A DNA stretch of 64,000 nucleotides from assembly GCF_900099805.1 (NCBI RefSeq), contig NZ_FNDR01000004.1, forward strand, positions 403,501-467,500, read 5' to 3'. A program made the position numbers and the translations under genes. The notes under the pieces were generated by a model that had not been told where the DNA came from, made no database searches, and saw nothing but the letters and a program-made list of their open reading frames with translations. The stretch comes from Variovorax sp. OV700. Its GTDB lineage: Bacteria; Pseudomonadota; Gammaproteobacteria; Burkholderiales; Burkholderiaceae_C. Shown in pieces: positions 15,933-25,319 of the stretch. Numbering within the stretch: the stretch's first letter is position 1; every line of letters starts with the position of its first letter.

Positions 15933-17239
15933 TGCGAGAGCGCGTTCTGCAGCAGCGACAGCGCCTCGGTGAACAAGGGCCGCGCCGCCACGTCGGCTTG
16001 CATGCAGCGGACTTTGAGGGCAGCCATGGCTTCTGGCGGTGCATCGCTGCAATGCGCGAGCAGTTCTTCGAGCAGGCAGCCGAAGGCGCGCATCTCCAAG
16101 CGCTGCAGAGCCTCGGCTTGCACCGGATCGAGCGCGCCGGTCATCCAGGCCGCGCCGAAGTCGCCGAGCAACCCGCCGCCCTGCACGCTCCAGAGGATGT
16201 TGTGCGCGTAAAGGTCGCCGTGCAGGATGCCGCTCGCATGCAGGTGCCGCATGGCCGAAGCGATGTCGCGGGCGATGCGCAGTGCCACGACGGAGGTCCA
16301 TTGCGCGTCGGCCGGATAGACGTCGCGCGTGCAGGAGGCAAGGCTGGGCGGCCCCGCGAGCGTGCGGAACGATGGGTCCACCAGCGCCATGACCAGGCCT
16401 TCGGCGCCGCCCGGATGCCCGTCGATTCTGCTTTGAGCGGCAATGAGAGTCGGGTGCGCGCCGGCCGCGATGCTGGCGGCCATTTCACTGTGCGGCCAGC
16501 CATCGCTCGTCACCGCGCCCTTGAAGAGCTTGACGGCCACCGGCCGCATCGCCGAGCCCAGAGTTGCCTGGTGGATTACCCCCGACGCCCCTTCGCCGAG
16601 TTTCGGGCCGAGCGCCAATTCGCACCAATCGACATGCGGCACCGACTGCGCAGCAATGGCTGCATCCTCGGCCTGCGCATCGAAAGGATTGCCCGCACCC
16701 GCGAGCCACGAGAGGCGCGGCAGCGAGAGCAGCCGCGGAGGCAGCACCTCGAAGCGGTTGGCGGAAATGCGCAGCAGTTCGAGCTGGCCGCAGGCCGCCA
16801 GCGATTCCGGCAGCGTACGCAGCTGGTTGCCGGCGAGCATGAGTTTCTGCATCGCGGTGCACTGACCCAGCGCCTCGGGCAAGGTCTCGATGCTGTTGTC
16901 CGTCAATATCAGCCAGCGCAGCAACGGCAGCCGTAGCGCGGCGGCGGGCACGGAGCAGATGCGATTGGCCTTGAACCCGACCATTTCCAAGGCTTGGCAC
17001 TGACCGATCGATTCGGGCAGGTGCGTGAAACGGTTGTCAGAGCAGAACAGCACGCGCAGGCGATGCAGCCGGCCCAGGTCATCGGGCAGCGAATCGAGCG
17101 CATTGCCTGAGAGATTCAGGATTTCGAGCGAATCGGCCAGGTCGAAGATCTCGCGCGGAAACTCGGTGAGTCCGTACGAGAGATCGATTCGTTTTGCGCC
17201 TGCCAGCCGGCCCGCGCGCAGCTCAGCAAGCGTGTCCAT
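15929..17239 (-). CDS. Leucine-rich-repeat protein kinase
   Basis: A 436-residue fusion of a leucine-rich-repeat domain (about residues 15-185, seven or so repeats of the LxxLPxxLGxLxxLxxLxLxxN kind) and a eukaryotic-like protein kinase (about 210-436). Kinase motifs: glycine loop LGEGASG (214-220), lysine K237 in VAVKLFK, helix C glutamate near E252, catalytic loop HGDLYAHN (340-347, HGD in place of HRD) and DFG-type GDFGAAW (D360). No membrane segment or signal peptide is seen, so it is cytosolic. Substrates are unknown. Co-translation with the pseudouridine synthase suggests a shared context. Confidence 0.88.
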   Translation of the reverse strand: MDTLAELRAGRLAGAKRIDLSYGLTEFPREIFDLADSLEILNLSGNALDSLPDDLGRLHRLRVLFCSDNRFTHLPESIGQCQALEMVGFKANRICSVPAAALRLPLLRWLILTDNSIETLPEALGQCTAMQKLMLAGNQLRTLPESLAACGQLELLRISANRFEVLPPRLLSLPRLSWLAGAGNPFDAQAEDAAIAAQSVPHVDWCELALGPKLGEGASGVIHQATLGSAMRPVAVKLFKGAVTSDGWPHSEMAASIAAGAHPTLIAAQSRIDGHPGGAEGLVMALVDPSFRTLAGPPSLASCTRDVYPADAQWTSVVALRIARDIASAMRHLHASGILHGDLYAHNILWSVQGGGLLGDFGAAWMTGALDPVQAEALQRLEMRAFGCLLEELLAHCSDAPPEAMAALKVRCMQADVAARPLFTEALSLLQNALSQ

Positions 17240-17248
17240 CCACCGAGT

Positions 17249-18328
17249 CTAAAGTGCCTGGGTCGCGGCGGCTCCGGCGCCAAAACGGTAGATGCCGTCC
17301 GCGCCCAGCTCGCGCCTGACCTGGCCCGCAAACCACAGCAGGTGCAGGTGCGCCACCGTCTCGCCCATCGCGAAGGTCATCTGGTGCAGGTCGAGTTCGC
17401 GCTTGAAGAGGATGGGCAGGCCTTCGGCTGCAGTCAGCGGACGTGCGGTGCACGCCTCGAGCAGTTCGGCCAGGCGGTCGCGGTGGTGCTCCTGCAGCTG
17501 GTCGACGCGACGGTGAATGCCGGTGAACGGCTTGCCGTGCGATGGCAGGCCCAGCGTATCGGCCGGCAGCGCCTTGAACTTGTCGATGCTGTCCAGGAAG
17601 AGCCGCAGCGAATTGGCTTCGGGCTCGCCGGCGTGCACGCTCACGTTGGTCGAGATGCGCGGCAGCATCATGTCGCCGCCCAGCAGCAGCTTCAGCTCGT
17701 CGCAGTACAACGCGATGTGCTCGGGCGCGTGGCCGTAGCCACTGATGCAGCGCCAGGCGTGGCCATTAATGTCCACGGTGTCGCCGTCCAGCATACGTGT
17801 GAAACGGTCGGGCACCGAGGGCACCATGTTGGCGTAGTAGTTGGTGCGCGCGCGAATCTTGGCTACGGCCGCGGGATCCGTCAGGCCGTGCGAGGCAAAG
17901 AAGCTCGCCGCGGCATCGCCGCCCGCCAGCGTGTCGCCGTTGGTGCTCAGCACGCGCGCCACGTGGTAGTCGGTCGAGCTGATCCACAGCGGCGCATTCC
18001 AGCGCGTGCACAACCACTCGGCCAGGCCGATATGGTCGGGATGCATGTGGGTGACGATCACGCGCAAGATCGGCAGGCCCTGCAACTGGGTCTCGAAGAT
18101 CTGCTCCCACTGCGCGCGGGCTTCGTCATGCGCGATGCAGCAGTCGACCACCGTCCAGCCTTCGACGCCGTCGATGCTGTCGCGCAGCAGCCAGAGGTTG
18201 ATATGGTCGAGCGCAAACGGCAGCCGCATGCGGATCCATCGCACGCCCGGCGCGACTTCCAGTGCTTCGCCGGGGGCGGGCAGGGTGTCGCCCAGGGGGT
18301 AGTGAAGTTCGCGTTCGAGGAGGTTCAT
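17249..18328 (-). CDS. MBL-fold metallo-hydrolase adjacent to liuR
   Basis: A 359-residue metallo-beta-lactamase-fold enzyme with metal motif VTHMHPDHIG, the later ligands in GYGHAPEHIALYC and GGDMMLP, and a C-terminal helical domain ending in GETVAHLHLLW. The architecture resembles glyoxalase II-like and acyl-thioester hydrolases with a winged C-terminal domain. The LiuR-type operator ends only 10 bases before its ATG, and no ribosome-binding site is visible, so the message may be nearly leaderless. Control by LiuR suggests a role in branched-chain acyl-CoA metabolism; the reaction is unproven. Confidence 0.88.
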   Translation of the reverse strand: MNLLERELHYPLGDTLPAPGEALEVAPGVRWIRMRLPFALDHINLWLLRDSIDGVEGWTVVDCCIAHDEARAQWEQIFETQLQGLPILRVIVTHMHPDHIGLAEWLCTRWNAPLWISSTDYHVARVLSTNGDTLAGGDAAASFFASHGLTDPAAVAKIRARTNYYANMVPSVPDRFTRMLDGDTVDINGHAWRCISGYGHAPEHIALYCDELKLLLGGDMMLPRISTNVSVHAGEPEANSLRLFLDSIDKFKALPADTLGLPSHGKPFTGIHRRVDQLQEHHRDRLAELLEACTARPLTAAEGLPILFKRELDLHQMTFAMGETVAHLHLLWFAGQVRRELGADGIYRFGAGAAATQAL

Positions 18329-18337
18329 GTAAGATTG

Positions 18338-18355
18338 ACGTTTACGTAAACGTCA
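18338..18355. promoter_or_regulatory. Probable LiuR operator (18-bp perfect palindrome)
   Basis: GACGTTTACGTAAACGTC is a perfect inverted repeat between the divergent MBL hydrolase and liuR genes. Its TTTACGTAAACGT core resembles operators described for LiuR, the MerR-family repressor of leucine and isovalerate degradation. It is 10 bases from the MBL start and 92 bases from the liuR start, so repression of both is likely. No second copy was found in front of liuA. Confidence 0.7.
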
Positions 18356-18447
18356 TGGGTTGATGGCACCATTGTAGGGAGCGCGGGGCAAACCTGCTGT
18401 CGCGCCCGCAACGCCCCCACAGCCGGCTTCCAGACAAACCGCAGCAT

Positions 18448-18846
18448 ATGTCCGCGCAGACCTTCACCATCAGCCAGCTCGCGAAGGAGTTCGACCTCAC
18501 GACGCGCGCCATCCGCTTCTATGAAGACATGGGGCTGCTGACGCCGGAGCGCTCCGGCATGCAGCGCATCTACAGCGCGCGCGACCGGGCGCGGCTCACG
18601 CTCACGCTGCGTGCCAAGCGCCTGGGCCTGAGCCTGACCGAGGCCAGGGAAATCCTGGACATGTACGACAGCCCGCGCGACACCGTGCCGCAGCTCGAGA
18701 AGTTTCTCGGCGTGCTCGGCGCGCACCGCGCTCAGCTCGAAGCCCAGCTGACCGAGCTGCAGGCCAACCTGGCGGAAGTGCGCGAACACGAGAAGAAAGG
18801 CCGCGCGACGCTGGCCAAGGCGCAGAAGGCGGCCAGAACGGCCTGA
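18448..18846 (+). CDS. liuR: MerR family regulator LiuR
   Basis: A 132-residue MerR-type regulator: winged helix-turn-helix at residues 6-75 (FTISQLAKEFDLTTRAIRFY, then GLLTPERSG), followed by a long coiled-coil dimerisation helix (about residues 85-130). The N-terminus matches LiuR, which represses branched-chain amino acid catabolism genes and is relieved by pathway acyl-CoAs. The adjacent perfect palindrome supports the call. It lies 7 kb from the leucine operon, and an AraC-type regulator occupies the operon itself. Confidence 0.85.
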   Translation: MSAQTFTISQLAKEFDLTTRAIRFYEDMGLLTPERSGMQRIYSARDRARLTLTLRAKRLGLSLTEAREILDMYDSPRDTVPQLEKFLGVLGAHRAQLEAQLTELQANLAEVREHEKKGRATLAKAQKAARTA

Positions 18847-18885
18847 TATACCGCACCCAATCACGACTCATCGACAATCACGCCC

Positions 18886-19662
18886 ATGTCCGACACTCTT
18901 GATGACCTGTTTGCCCACAACCGTGCCTGGTCCGCACAGATGGAACGCGACCGGCCTGGCTTCTTCACCAGCCTGGTGAAGCAACAGACGCCGCGCTACA
19001 TGTGGATCGGCTGCTCCGACAGCCGCGTGCCCGCCAACCAGATCACGGGCCTGGAACCTGGCGAGGTCTTCGTGCACCGCAACGTCGCCAACATCGTGGT
19101 GCACTCCGACCTCAACGCGCTTTCAGCGATTCAGTTCGCGGTCGAGCACCTGAAGGTCGAGCACATCATGGTGGTCGGCCACTATGGCTGCGCCGGGGTC
19201 AAGGCGGCGCTCAGCGGCAAGCGCATCGGCCTGGCCGACAACTGGATCCGCCACATCCAGGACGTGCGCGACCGCCACTCCGTGATGCTCGAAACCCTGC
19301 CCGAAGACGTGCGCGTCGATGCGCTGTGCGAACTCAACGTGGCCGAGCAGGTGGTCAACGTGGCCGTCAGCACCGTCATGGTAGATGCCTGGGGCCGCGG
19401 CCAGAAGGTCAAGATCCACGGCTGGACCTTTGGCGTGCACGATGGCCTGCTGCAAGACCTGGGGCTGAATGTCGACGGCGCGAAGCCGCTCGACGCGGTG
19501 TACAAGGCCGCGGTGCAGCGCATCCGCTACAAGTGGAGCAAGCCCCTGGGTATCTCGCCCTCTGCGCAGGCCGGGTCCGATGGCACCGAGGTCATCGAAG
19601 TCATTCCGGCTGCCGAGGCCAACACCCCCGTTGGCGAAGGCACCGAAGCGAAATCTGGCTGA
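18886..19662 (+). CDS. can: Beta-class carbonic anhydrase
   Basis: A 258-residue zinc enzyme interconverting CO2 and bicarbonate. Zinc and active-site residues are C43, D45 and R47 (CSDSR), and H99 and C102 (GHYGCAG). The C-terminal tail after about residue 215 is longer than in E. coli Can and low in complexity ([12 protein letters not shown]). It is cytosolic. It sits between liuR and aceK with only 4 bases to aceK, so it is probably co-transcribed. Bicarbonate supply would suit the biotin carboxylase of the leucine pathway, but that link is speculative. Confidence 0.95.
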   Translation: MSDTLDDLFAHNRAWSAQMERDRPGFFTSLVKQQTPRYMWIGCSDSRVPANQITGLEPGEVFVHRNVANIVVHSDLNALSAIQFAVEHLKVEHIMVVGHYGCAGVKAALSGKRIGLADNWIRHIQDVRDRHSVMLETLPEDVRVDALCELNVAEQVVNVAVSTVMVDAWGRGQKVKIHGWTFGVHDGLLQDLGLNVDGAKPLDAVYKAAVQRIRYKWSKPLGISPSAQAGSDGTEVIEVIPAAEANTPVGEGTEAKSG

Positions 19663-19666
19663 AGCC

Positions 19667-21487
19667 ATGTTCCCGCAGCGTCTCGATTCACCGCTGGCCT
19701 ACGACATTGCCAAGGCGATGATCGATGGATTCAATCGCCATTACAGCCTGTTCCGCGCTGAATCGGCACGCGCCAAGCACCGCTTCGAAACGGCCGACTG
19801 GCATGGCCAGCAGCGCGCGCAACGCGAACGCATCGAGTTCTATGACCTGCGCGTGAACGAGGCCGTGGCCCGCCTCGAGAAAGAGTTCAAGGCCGGCGAC
19901 CAGCCGATGGAGGTGTGGCACCAGGTCAAGCTGCACTTCATCGGCTTGCTGGTGGACCACCACCAGCCCGAACTGGCCGAGAGCTTCTTCAACTCAGTGA
20001 CCACGAAGATCCTGCACCGGGCCTACTTCCAGAACGACTTCATCTTCGTTCGCCCGGCCATCAGCACCGAATACATCGAGCCGCGAGGCGCGCCCACCTA
20101 CCGGCCCTACTACCCTTCGCACGAGACGCTGGCCGACACCATCGAGCAGATGCTCGACGACTACGCCCTGCAGGGCGGCTTTGCCAACAAGCGGCGCGAT
20201 GCCGAGCGCGTGGCGCACGCCATCATGGGGCGCTTTCACCAGGTGAAGCTGCGCGCCAATTTCCAGCTGCAGGTGCTCTCGGGGCTGTTCTATCGCAACA
20301 AGGGCGCCTACGTGGTCGGAAAGATCATGAACGGCTTTGTCGAACTTCCGTTCTCGCTGCCCATCCTGCATGACAGCCATGGCAAGTTCTATGTGGATGC
20401 GGCGCTCTTCGGCGAAGACGACCTGCAGATGCTCTTCAGTTTTGCACGCGCCTATTTCATGGTCGACATGGAAGTGCCGTCGGCCTGCGTGCAGTTCCTG
20501 CGCTCGCTCATGCCACGCAAGCCGCGTGCGGAAATCTACAACGCGCTGGGCCTGGCCAAGCAGGGCAAGACGCTGTTCTACCGCGACTTTCTTTCGCACC
20601 TGAACTACTCGAGCGACCGCTTCCGCATCGCCCCCGGCATCAAGGGCATGGTCATGCTGGTGTTCGACCTGCCGTCGTTCCCGTTCGTGTTCAAGGTCAT
20701 CAAGGATTTCTATCCGCCACAGAAGGACACCACGCGCGAGCAGATCAAGGGCAAGTACATGCTCGTGAAGCAGCACGACCGCGTGGGCCGCATGGCCGAC
20801 ACGCTGGAGTACAGCGACGTGGGTTTTCCGCTCGACCGCTTCGAGCCCGAGCTGATCGAGGAGATCCGCAAGTTCGCGCCCAGCCAGCTCGAGATCGGCG
20901 ACCGCGACGGCAACGGGGAGATGGAGCTGGTGCTCAAGCACGTCTACATCGAGCGCCGCATGATCCCGCTCAACATCTTCCTGCAGGAAGCCTTCGACAC
21001 GCTGGCCCACCCCGAAAGCCCGGCCCATGCCAAGCGAGCGAAGGAGCAGCTGGAGCATGCGGTGATTGAATACGGCAACGCGATCAAGGACATGGTCGCC
21101 GCCAACATCTTCCCGGGCGACATGCTGTGGAAGAACTTCGGCGTCACGCGCGGCGGCAAGGTCGTGTTCTACGACTACGACGAGATCGAATACATCACCG
21201 ACTGCCGGTTTCGCAAGGTCCCTGCAGCACGCAACGAGGAAGACGAAATGAGCGGCGAGGTCTGGTATTCGGTCGGCCCGAAGGATGTGTTTCCCGAAAC
21301 CTTCGAACCCTTCCTGCTCGGCAACAGCGACGTGCGCGCGGCCTTCATGGCGCACCATGCCGACCTGCTCGATGCTGCCTTCTGGCAGCACCACAAGGAA
21401 CGCATCGAGGCGGGCCAGATGCTCGACGTGTTCCCGTATGAAGAATCGCAGCGCTTCCAGCACGAAGGCCATGCGACCCATTTCTGA
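19667..21487 (+). CDS. aceK: Isocitrate dehydrogenase kinase/phosphatase
   Basis: A 606-residue bifunctional enzyme that phosphorylates and dephosphorylates isocitrate dehydrogenase, switching carbon between the TCA cycle and the glyoxylate shunt. The start [20 protein letters not shown] is the standard N-terminus, and AceK-typical segments include [41 protein letters not shown] and [19 protein letters not shown]. Its length matches the family (about 580-610). It follows carbonic anhydrase by 4 bases. No aceA or aceB gene is in the window. Confidence 0.96.
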   Translation: MFPQRLDSPLAYDIAKAMIDGFNRHYSLFRAESARAKHRFETADWHGQQRAQRERIEFYDLRVNEAVARLEKEFKAGDQPMEVWHQVKLHFIGLLVDHHQPELAESFFNSVTTKILHRAYFQNDFIFVRPAISTEYIEPRGAPTYRPYYPSHETLADTIEQMLDDYALQGGFANKRRDAERVAHAIMGRFHQVKLRANFQLQVLSGLFYRNKGAYVVGKIMNGFVELPFSLPILHDSHGKFYVDAALFGEDDLQMLFSFARAYFMVDMEVPSACVQFLRSLMPRKPRAEIYNALGLAKQGKTLFYRDFLSHLNYSSDRFRIAPGIKGMVMLVFDLPSFPFVFKVIKDFYPPQKDTTREQIKGKYMLVKQHDRVGRMADTLEYSDVGFPLDRFEPELIEEIRKFAPSQLEIGDRDGNGEMELVLKHVYIERRMIPLNIFLQEAFDTLAHPESPAHAKRAKEQLEHAVIEYGNAIKDMVAANIFPGDMLWKNFGVTRGGKVVFYDYDEIEYITDCRFRKVPAARNEEDEMSGEVWYSVGPKDVFPETFEPFLLGNSDVRAAFMAHHADLLDAAFWQHHKERIEAGQMLDVFPYEESQRFQHEGHATHF

Positions 21488-21538
21488 TTGAGTCCCCGGT
21501 CCACGACGACCACTTTCAACTTTCCGAAGGAGACCTCC

Positions 21539-22723
21539 ATGCCTGAATCCATCGTCATCGTCGGCGCCGCCCGCACCCCCATGGGGAGCTTCCAGGGCGA
21601 CTTTTTTTCCCTCTCGGCGCACGACCTCGGCGGCGCCGCCATCAAGGCCGCCGTCGAGCGCGCGGGCATCGCCCCTGACAGCGTGGGCGAAGTGTTGTTC
21701 GGCAACTGCCTGATGGCCGGCCAGGGCCAGGCCCCGGCCCGCCAGGCGGCCTACAAGGGCGGCCTGCCCGACAGCGCGGGCGCGGTCACGCTCAGCAAGA
21801 TGTGCGGCTCGGCCATGAAGGCCGCGATGCTCGCGCACGACCTGCTCTTGGCCGGCACGCACGAGGTGATGGTGGCGGGCGGCATGGAAAGCATGACCAA
21901 CGCGCCCTACCTCATGCTCAAGGGCCGTGGCGGCTACCGCATGGGCCATGACCGCATCTTCGACCACATGATGCTCGACGGCCTGGAAGACGCCTACCAG
22001 CCGGGCCGCTCGATGGGCACCTTCGGCGAGGACTGCGCCGCCAAGTACAAGTTCACGCGCGAGCAGCAGGACGCCTTCGCCATTGCCAGCGTGCAGCGCG
22101 CCAAGGCGGCCACCGAGTCTGGCGCGTTCAAGGAAGAGATCACGCCCGTCACCGTGAAGGGCCGTGGCGGCGACACGGTCATTTCCATCGACGAAGGTCC
22201 GGGCAAGGTCAAGCTCGACAAGATCGCCACGCTCAAGCCCGCGTTCAAGAAAGAGAACGGCACCATCACCGCCGCATCGAGCTCGTCGATCAACGACGGC
22301 GCCGCCGCGCTGGTGATGATGACCGAGTCGCACGCGAAGAAGATCGGAGCCAAGCCCATCGCCCGCCTCGTCGGCCATGCCACACATGCGCAGCAGCCCG
22401 AGTGGTTCTCCACCGCCCCGGTCGGCGCCGTGGCCAAGCTGTTCAAGAAGACCGGCTGGACGGTCAAAGACGTCGACCTGTGGGAAGTGAACGAGGCTTT
22501 CGCGGTGGTGCCGATGGCGCTGATGCACGAGCTCGACGTGTCGCACGACATCGTCAATGTGAACGGCGGCGCCTGTGCGCTGGGGCACCCGATCGGCGCC
22601 AGCGGCGCGCGCATCATGGTCACTCTGATTCATGCGCTGAAGGCACGCGGCAAGAAGCGCGGCGTGGCCACGCTGTGCATCGGCGGCGGCGAAGGCACGG
22701 CCGTGGCGCTCGAATTGCTCTGA
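21539..22723 (+). CDS. Acetyl-CoA C-acetyltransferase (thiolase)
   Basis: A 394-residue thiolase. It has the nucleophilic cysteine in TLSKMCGSAMKA, WEVNEAFAVVP, the histidine in GACALGHPIGASGARI, and the second catalytic cysteine in LCIGGGEG. GAAGGAG precedes the ATG by 6 bases. It could condense two acetyl-CoA or cleave acetoacetyl-CoA from leucine degradation. Direction and chain-length preference are not readable. A strong terminator follows directly. Confidence 0.93.
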   Translation: MPESIVIVGAARTPMGSFQGDFFSLSAHDLGGAAIKAAVERAGIAPDSVGEVLFGNCLMAGQGQAPARQAAYKGGLPDSAGAVTLSKMCGSAMKAAMLAHDLLLAGTHEVMVAGGMESMTNAPYLMLKGRGGYRMGHDRIFDHMMLDGLEDAYQPGRSMGTFGEDCAAKYKFTREQQDAFAIASVQRAKAATESGAFKEEITPVTVKGRGGDTVISIDEGPGKVKLDKIATLKPAFKKENGTITAASSSSINDGAAALVMMTESHAKKIGAKPIARLVGHATHAQQPEWFSTAPVGAVAKLFKKTGWTVKDVDLWEVNEAFAVVPMALMHELDVSHDIVNVNGGACALGHPIGASGARIMVTLIHALKARGKKRGVATLCIGGGEGTAVALELL

Positions 22724-22735
22724 TAAAAACAACCG

Positions 22736-22771
22736 CCACGAGCGCCCCCGACCGGGGCGCTTCGTGGTTTT
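22736..22771 (+). terminator. Rho-independent terminator after the thiolase gene
   Basis: A hairpin pairs CCACG...GCGCCCC (22736-22748) with GGGGCGC...CGTGG (22754-22767), interrupted only by a small internal bulge, and is followed by TTTT. It ends the transcript 13 bases after the thiolase stop and isolates the M20 peptidase gene. Confidence 0.85.
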
Positions 22772-22806
22772 ACTTTACGACCATTGCACCCGGCAGGAGA
22801 TTCTTC

Positions 22807-24057
22807 ATGCGCCCATTCAACCAACGTACCGTCATGGCGGCCTTGCTGGCCGGCGCTTTCCTGGCGCCCGCCGCCAGCTGGGCACAAAAGCGCGACAACG
22901 TGCTGTTCCAGGCGGCCACCGATGCGCAGCCCGCGGTGCTCAAGACGTTGGAGCAGCTGGTCAACATCGAAACCGGCACGGAAGACGCCGAAGGCATTGC
23001 GGCCGCCGGCAACTACCTGGAAGGCGAGCTCAAGAACCTGGGCTTCACCGTCACGCGCAGCAAGTCCACCGGACTCGTGGTGGGCGACAACATCGTCGGC
23101 AAGCTCAAGGGCCGCGGCGGGAAGAACCTGCTGCTGATGTCGCACATGGACACCGTGTACCTCAAGGGCACGCTCGCGAAGGCGCCGTTCCGCATCGAGG
23201 GCACCAAGGCCTACGGCCCGGGCATTGCCGATGACAAGGGCGGCAACGCCGTCATCCTGCACACGCTGAAGCTGCTCAAGGACTACGGGGTGCGCGACTA
23301 CGGCACCATCACCGTGCTCTTCAACACCGACGAGGAAAAAGGCTCCTTCGGCTCGCGCGACCTGATCCAGGAAGAAGCCAAACAGGCCGACTACGTGCTG
23401 TCGTTCGAACCCACGAGCGCGGGCGACGAGAAGCTTTCGCTCGGCACTTCCGGCATTGCCTATGTACAGGTCAACATCACCGGCAAGGCCTCCCATGCGG
23501 GCGCGGCGCCCGAGCTGGGCGTGAACGCCCTGGTGGAGGCTTCCGACCTGGTGCTGCGCACCATGAGCATCGACGACAAGGCGAAGCACCTGCGCTTCAA
23601 CTGGACCATCGCCAAGGCCGGCAACGTGTCGAACATCATTCCCGCCAGCGCCACGCTGAACGCCGACGTGCGCTATGCGCGCAACGAAGACTTCGACGCC
23701 GCCGTGAAGACGCTCGAGGAAAAGGCGCAGCAGAAGAAGCTGCCCGAGGCCGACGTCAAGGTGATCATCACGCGCGGCCGTCCGGCGTTCAACGCCGGCG
23801 AAGGCGGCAAGAAGCTGGTCGACAAGGCCGTGGCCTTCTACAAGGAAGCCGGCGGCACGCTCGGCGTGGAAGAGCGCACGGGTGGCGGCACCGATGCGGC
23901 CTACGCGGCGCTCTCGGGCAAGCCGGTGATCGAAAGCCTGGGCCTGCCGGGCTTCGGCTATCACAGCGACAAGGCCGAGTATGTCGACATCAGCGCCATT
24001 CCCAGGCGCCTATACATGGCCGCACGCTTGATCATGGATCTGGGCTCGGGCAAGTAA
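22807..24057 (+). CDS. Exported M20 family metallopeptidase, glutamate carboxypeptidase type
   Basis: A 416-residue zinc peptidase with an N-terminal signal peptide (MRPFNQRTVMAALLAGAFLA, cleavage near AASWAQ). Metal ligands are visible in LLLMSHMDTV, GPGIADDKGGN, FNTDEEKGSFGS, SFEPTSAGD and the late GFGYHSDKAEY. The dimerisation insert lies near residues 210-320. It resembles carboxypeptidase G2-type enzymes that remove C-terminal glutamate from folates or peptides. It should be periplasmic. Confidence 0.9.
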   Translation: MRPFNQRTVMAALLAGAFLAPAASWAQKRDNVLFQAATDAQPAVLKTLEQLVNIETGTEDAEGIAAAGNYLEGELKNLGFTVTRSKSTGLVVGDNIVGKLKGRGGKNLLLMSHMDTVYLKGTLAKAPFRIEGTKAYGPGIADDKGGNAVILHTLKLLKDYGVRDYGTITVLFNTDEEKGSFGSRDLIQEEAKQADYVLSFEPTSAGDEKLSLGTSGIAYVQVNITGKASHAGAAPELGVNALVEASDLVLRTMSIDDKAKHLRFNWTIAKAGNVSNIIPASATLNADVRYARNEDFDAAVKTLEEKAQQKKLPEADVKVIITRGRPAFNAGEGGKKLVDKAVAFYKEAGGTLGVEERTGGGTDAAYAALSGKPVIESLGLPGFGYHSDKAEYVDISAIPRRLYMAARLIMDLGSGK

Positions 24058-24091
24058 GACGCAAGAAAAAGAGAAAGACAGGAGACACGCC

Positions 24092-25222
24092 ATGCTGCTC
24101 AGTGCCGACCAGGAAGCCATCCGCGACGCGGTACGCGATTTTTCTCAAGCTGAACTTTGGCCCAACGCCCCGAAGTGGGATCGCGAGCACAGTTTCCCGA
24201 AGGAAGCGCATCAGGGCCTTGCGGCGCTGGGCGCCTATGGCATCTGCGTGCCCGAGGAACACGGCGGTGCGGGCCTGGACTACCTCACGCTCGCGCTGGT
24301 GCTGGAAGAAATCGCGGCCGGCGACGGCGGCACCAGCACCGCCATCAGCGTGACCAACTGTCCGGTCAACGCGATCCTCATGCGCTACGGCAACGCGCAG
24401 CAGAAGAAGAAATGGCTCGAGCCGCTCGCGCAAGGCCAGATGCTCGGCGCCTTCTGCCTCACCGAGCCGCAGGCCGGCAGCGATGCGTCGAGCCTGCGCA
24501 CCACGGCGCGCAAGGAAGGCGATGCCTACGTGATCGACGGCGTGAAGCAGTTCATCACCAGCGGCAAGAACGGCCAGGTCGCCATCGTCATCGCGGTGAC
24601 CGACAAGGGCGCGGGCAAGCGCGGCATGAGTGCGTTCATCGTGCCCACCAACGCGCCCGGCTACAGCGTGGCGCGGCTCGAGGACAAGCTGGGCCAGCAC
24701 AGCAGCGACACCGCGCAGATCAATTTCGACGGCTGCCGCATCCCGGCGGAAAACCTCATCGGCGCCGAGGGCGAGGGCTACAAGATCGCGCTCGGCGCGC
24801 TCGAGGGCGGGCGCATCGGCATCGCGGCGCAGAGCGTGGGCATGGCGCGCAGCGCCTTCGACGTGGCGCTGGCCTATGCCAAGGAGCGCCAGGCCTTCGG
24901 CGGTTCGATCTTCGAGCAGCAGGCAGTCGGTTTCAGGCTGGCCGAATGCGCCACGCAGCTTGAGGCCGCGCGCCAGCTGATCTGGCATGCCGCCAGCCTG
25001 CGCGACGCGGGCCGGCCCTGCCTCAAGGAGGCCGCCATGGCCAAGCTGTTCGCGAGCGAAATGGCCGAGCGCGTGTGCAGCGCGGCCATCCAGACCCTGG
25101 GCGGCTACGGCTACGTGAACGATTTTCCGCTGGAGCGCATCTACCGCGACGTGCGCGTGTGCCAGATCTACGAAGGCACCTCGGACATCCAGAAACTGCT
25201 GATCCAGCGCGCGCTGGCGTGA
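24092..25222 (+). CDS. Acyl-CoA dehydrogenase, short-chain type
   Basis: A 376-residue flavoprotein. It has the FAD-binding segment FCLTEPQAGSDASSLRT, FITSGKNGQVAIVIA, IQTLGGYGYVNDFPLERIYRD and the catalytic glutamate in CQIYEGTSDIQK near the C-terminus. That position is the normal one for short and medium-chain enzymes and differs from the isovaleryl enzyme at 10038. CAGGAG lies before the ATG. It is 34 bases after the M20 peptidase gene. The substrate is unknown; butyryl- or 2-methyl-branched acyl-CoA are reasonable. Confidence 0.92.
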   Translation: MLLSADQEAIRDAVRDFSQAELWPNAPKWDREHSFPKEAHQGLAALGAYGICVPEEHGGAGLDYLTLALVLEEIAAGDGGTSTAISVTNCPVNAILMRYGNAQQKKKWLEPLAQGQMLGAFCLTEPQAGSDASSLRTTARKEGDAYVIDGVKQFITSGKNGQVAIVIAVTDKGAGKRGMSAFIVPTNAPGYSVARLEDKLGQHSSDTAQINFDGCRIPAENLIGAEGEGYKIALGALEGGRIGIAAQSVGMARSAFDVALAYAKERQAFGGSIFEQQAVGFRLAECATQLEAARQLIWHAASLRDAGRPCLKEAAMAKLFASEMAERVCSAAIQTLGGYGYVNDFPLERIYRDVRVCQIYEGTSDIQKLLIQRALA

Positions 25223-25319
25223 GCATGCGCCGCGGGCGCTTCGTTGTCATCGGTTTGGATGACAGACAGCAACGCGCTGGCGGCGCAGCATGGCGGTCTC
25301 TTCGTCGGAGGTCTTTGCC

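Noticed and set aside
19994..22732. A 912-codon open frame on the minus strand, antisense to aceK and the thiolase
   Set aside because: It mirrors two well-recognised genes. Long antisense frames are expected in GC-rich DNA with strong third-position bias, and its translation is rich in His, Arg and Ala without any domain.
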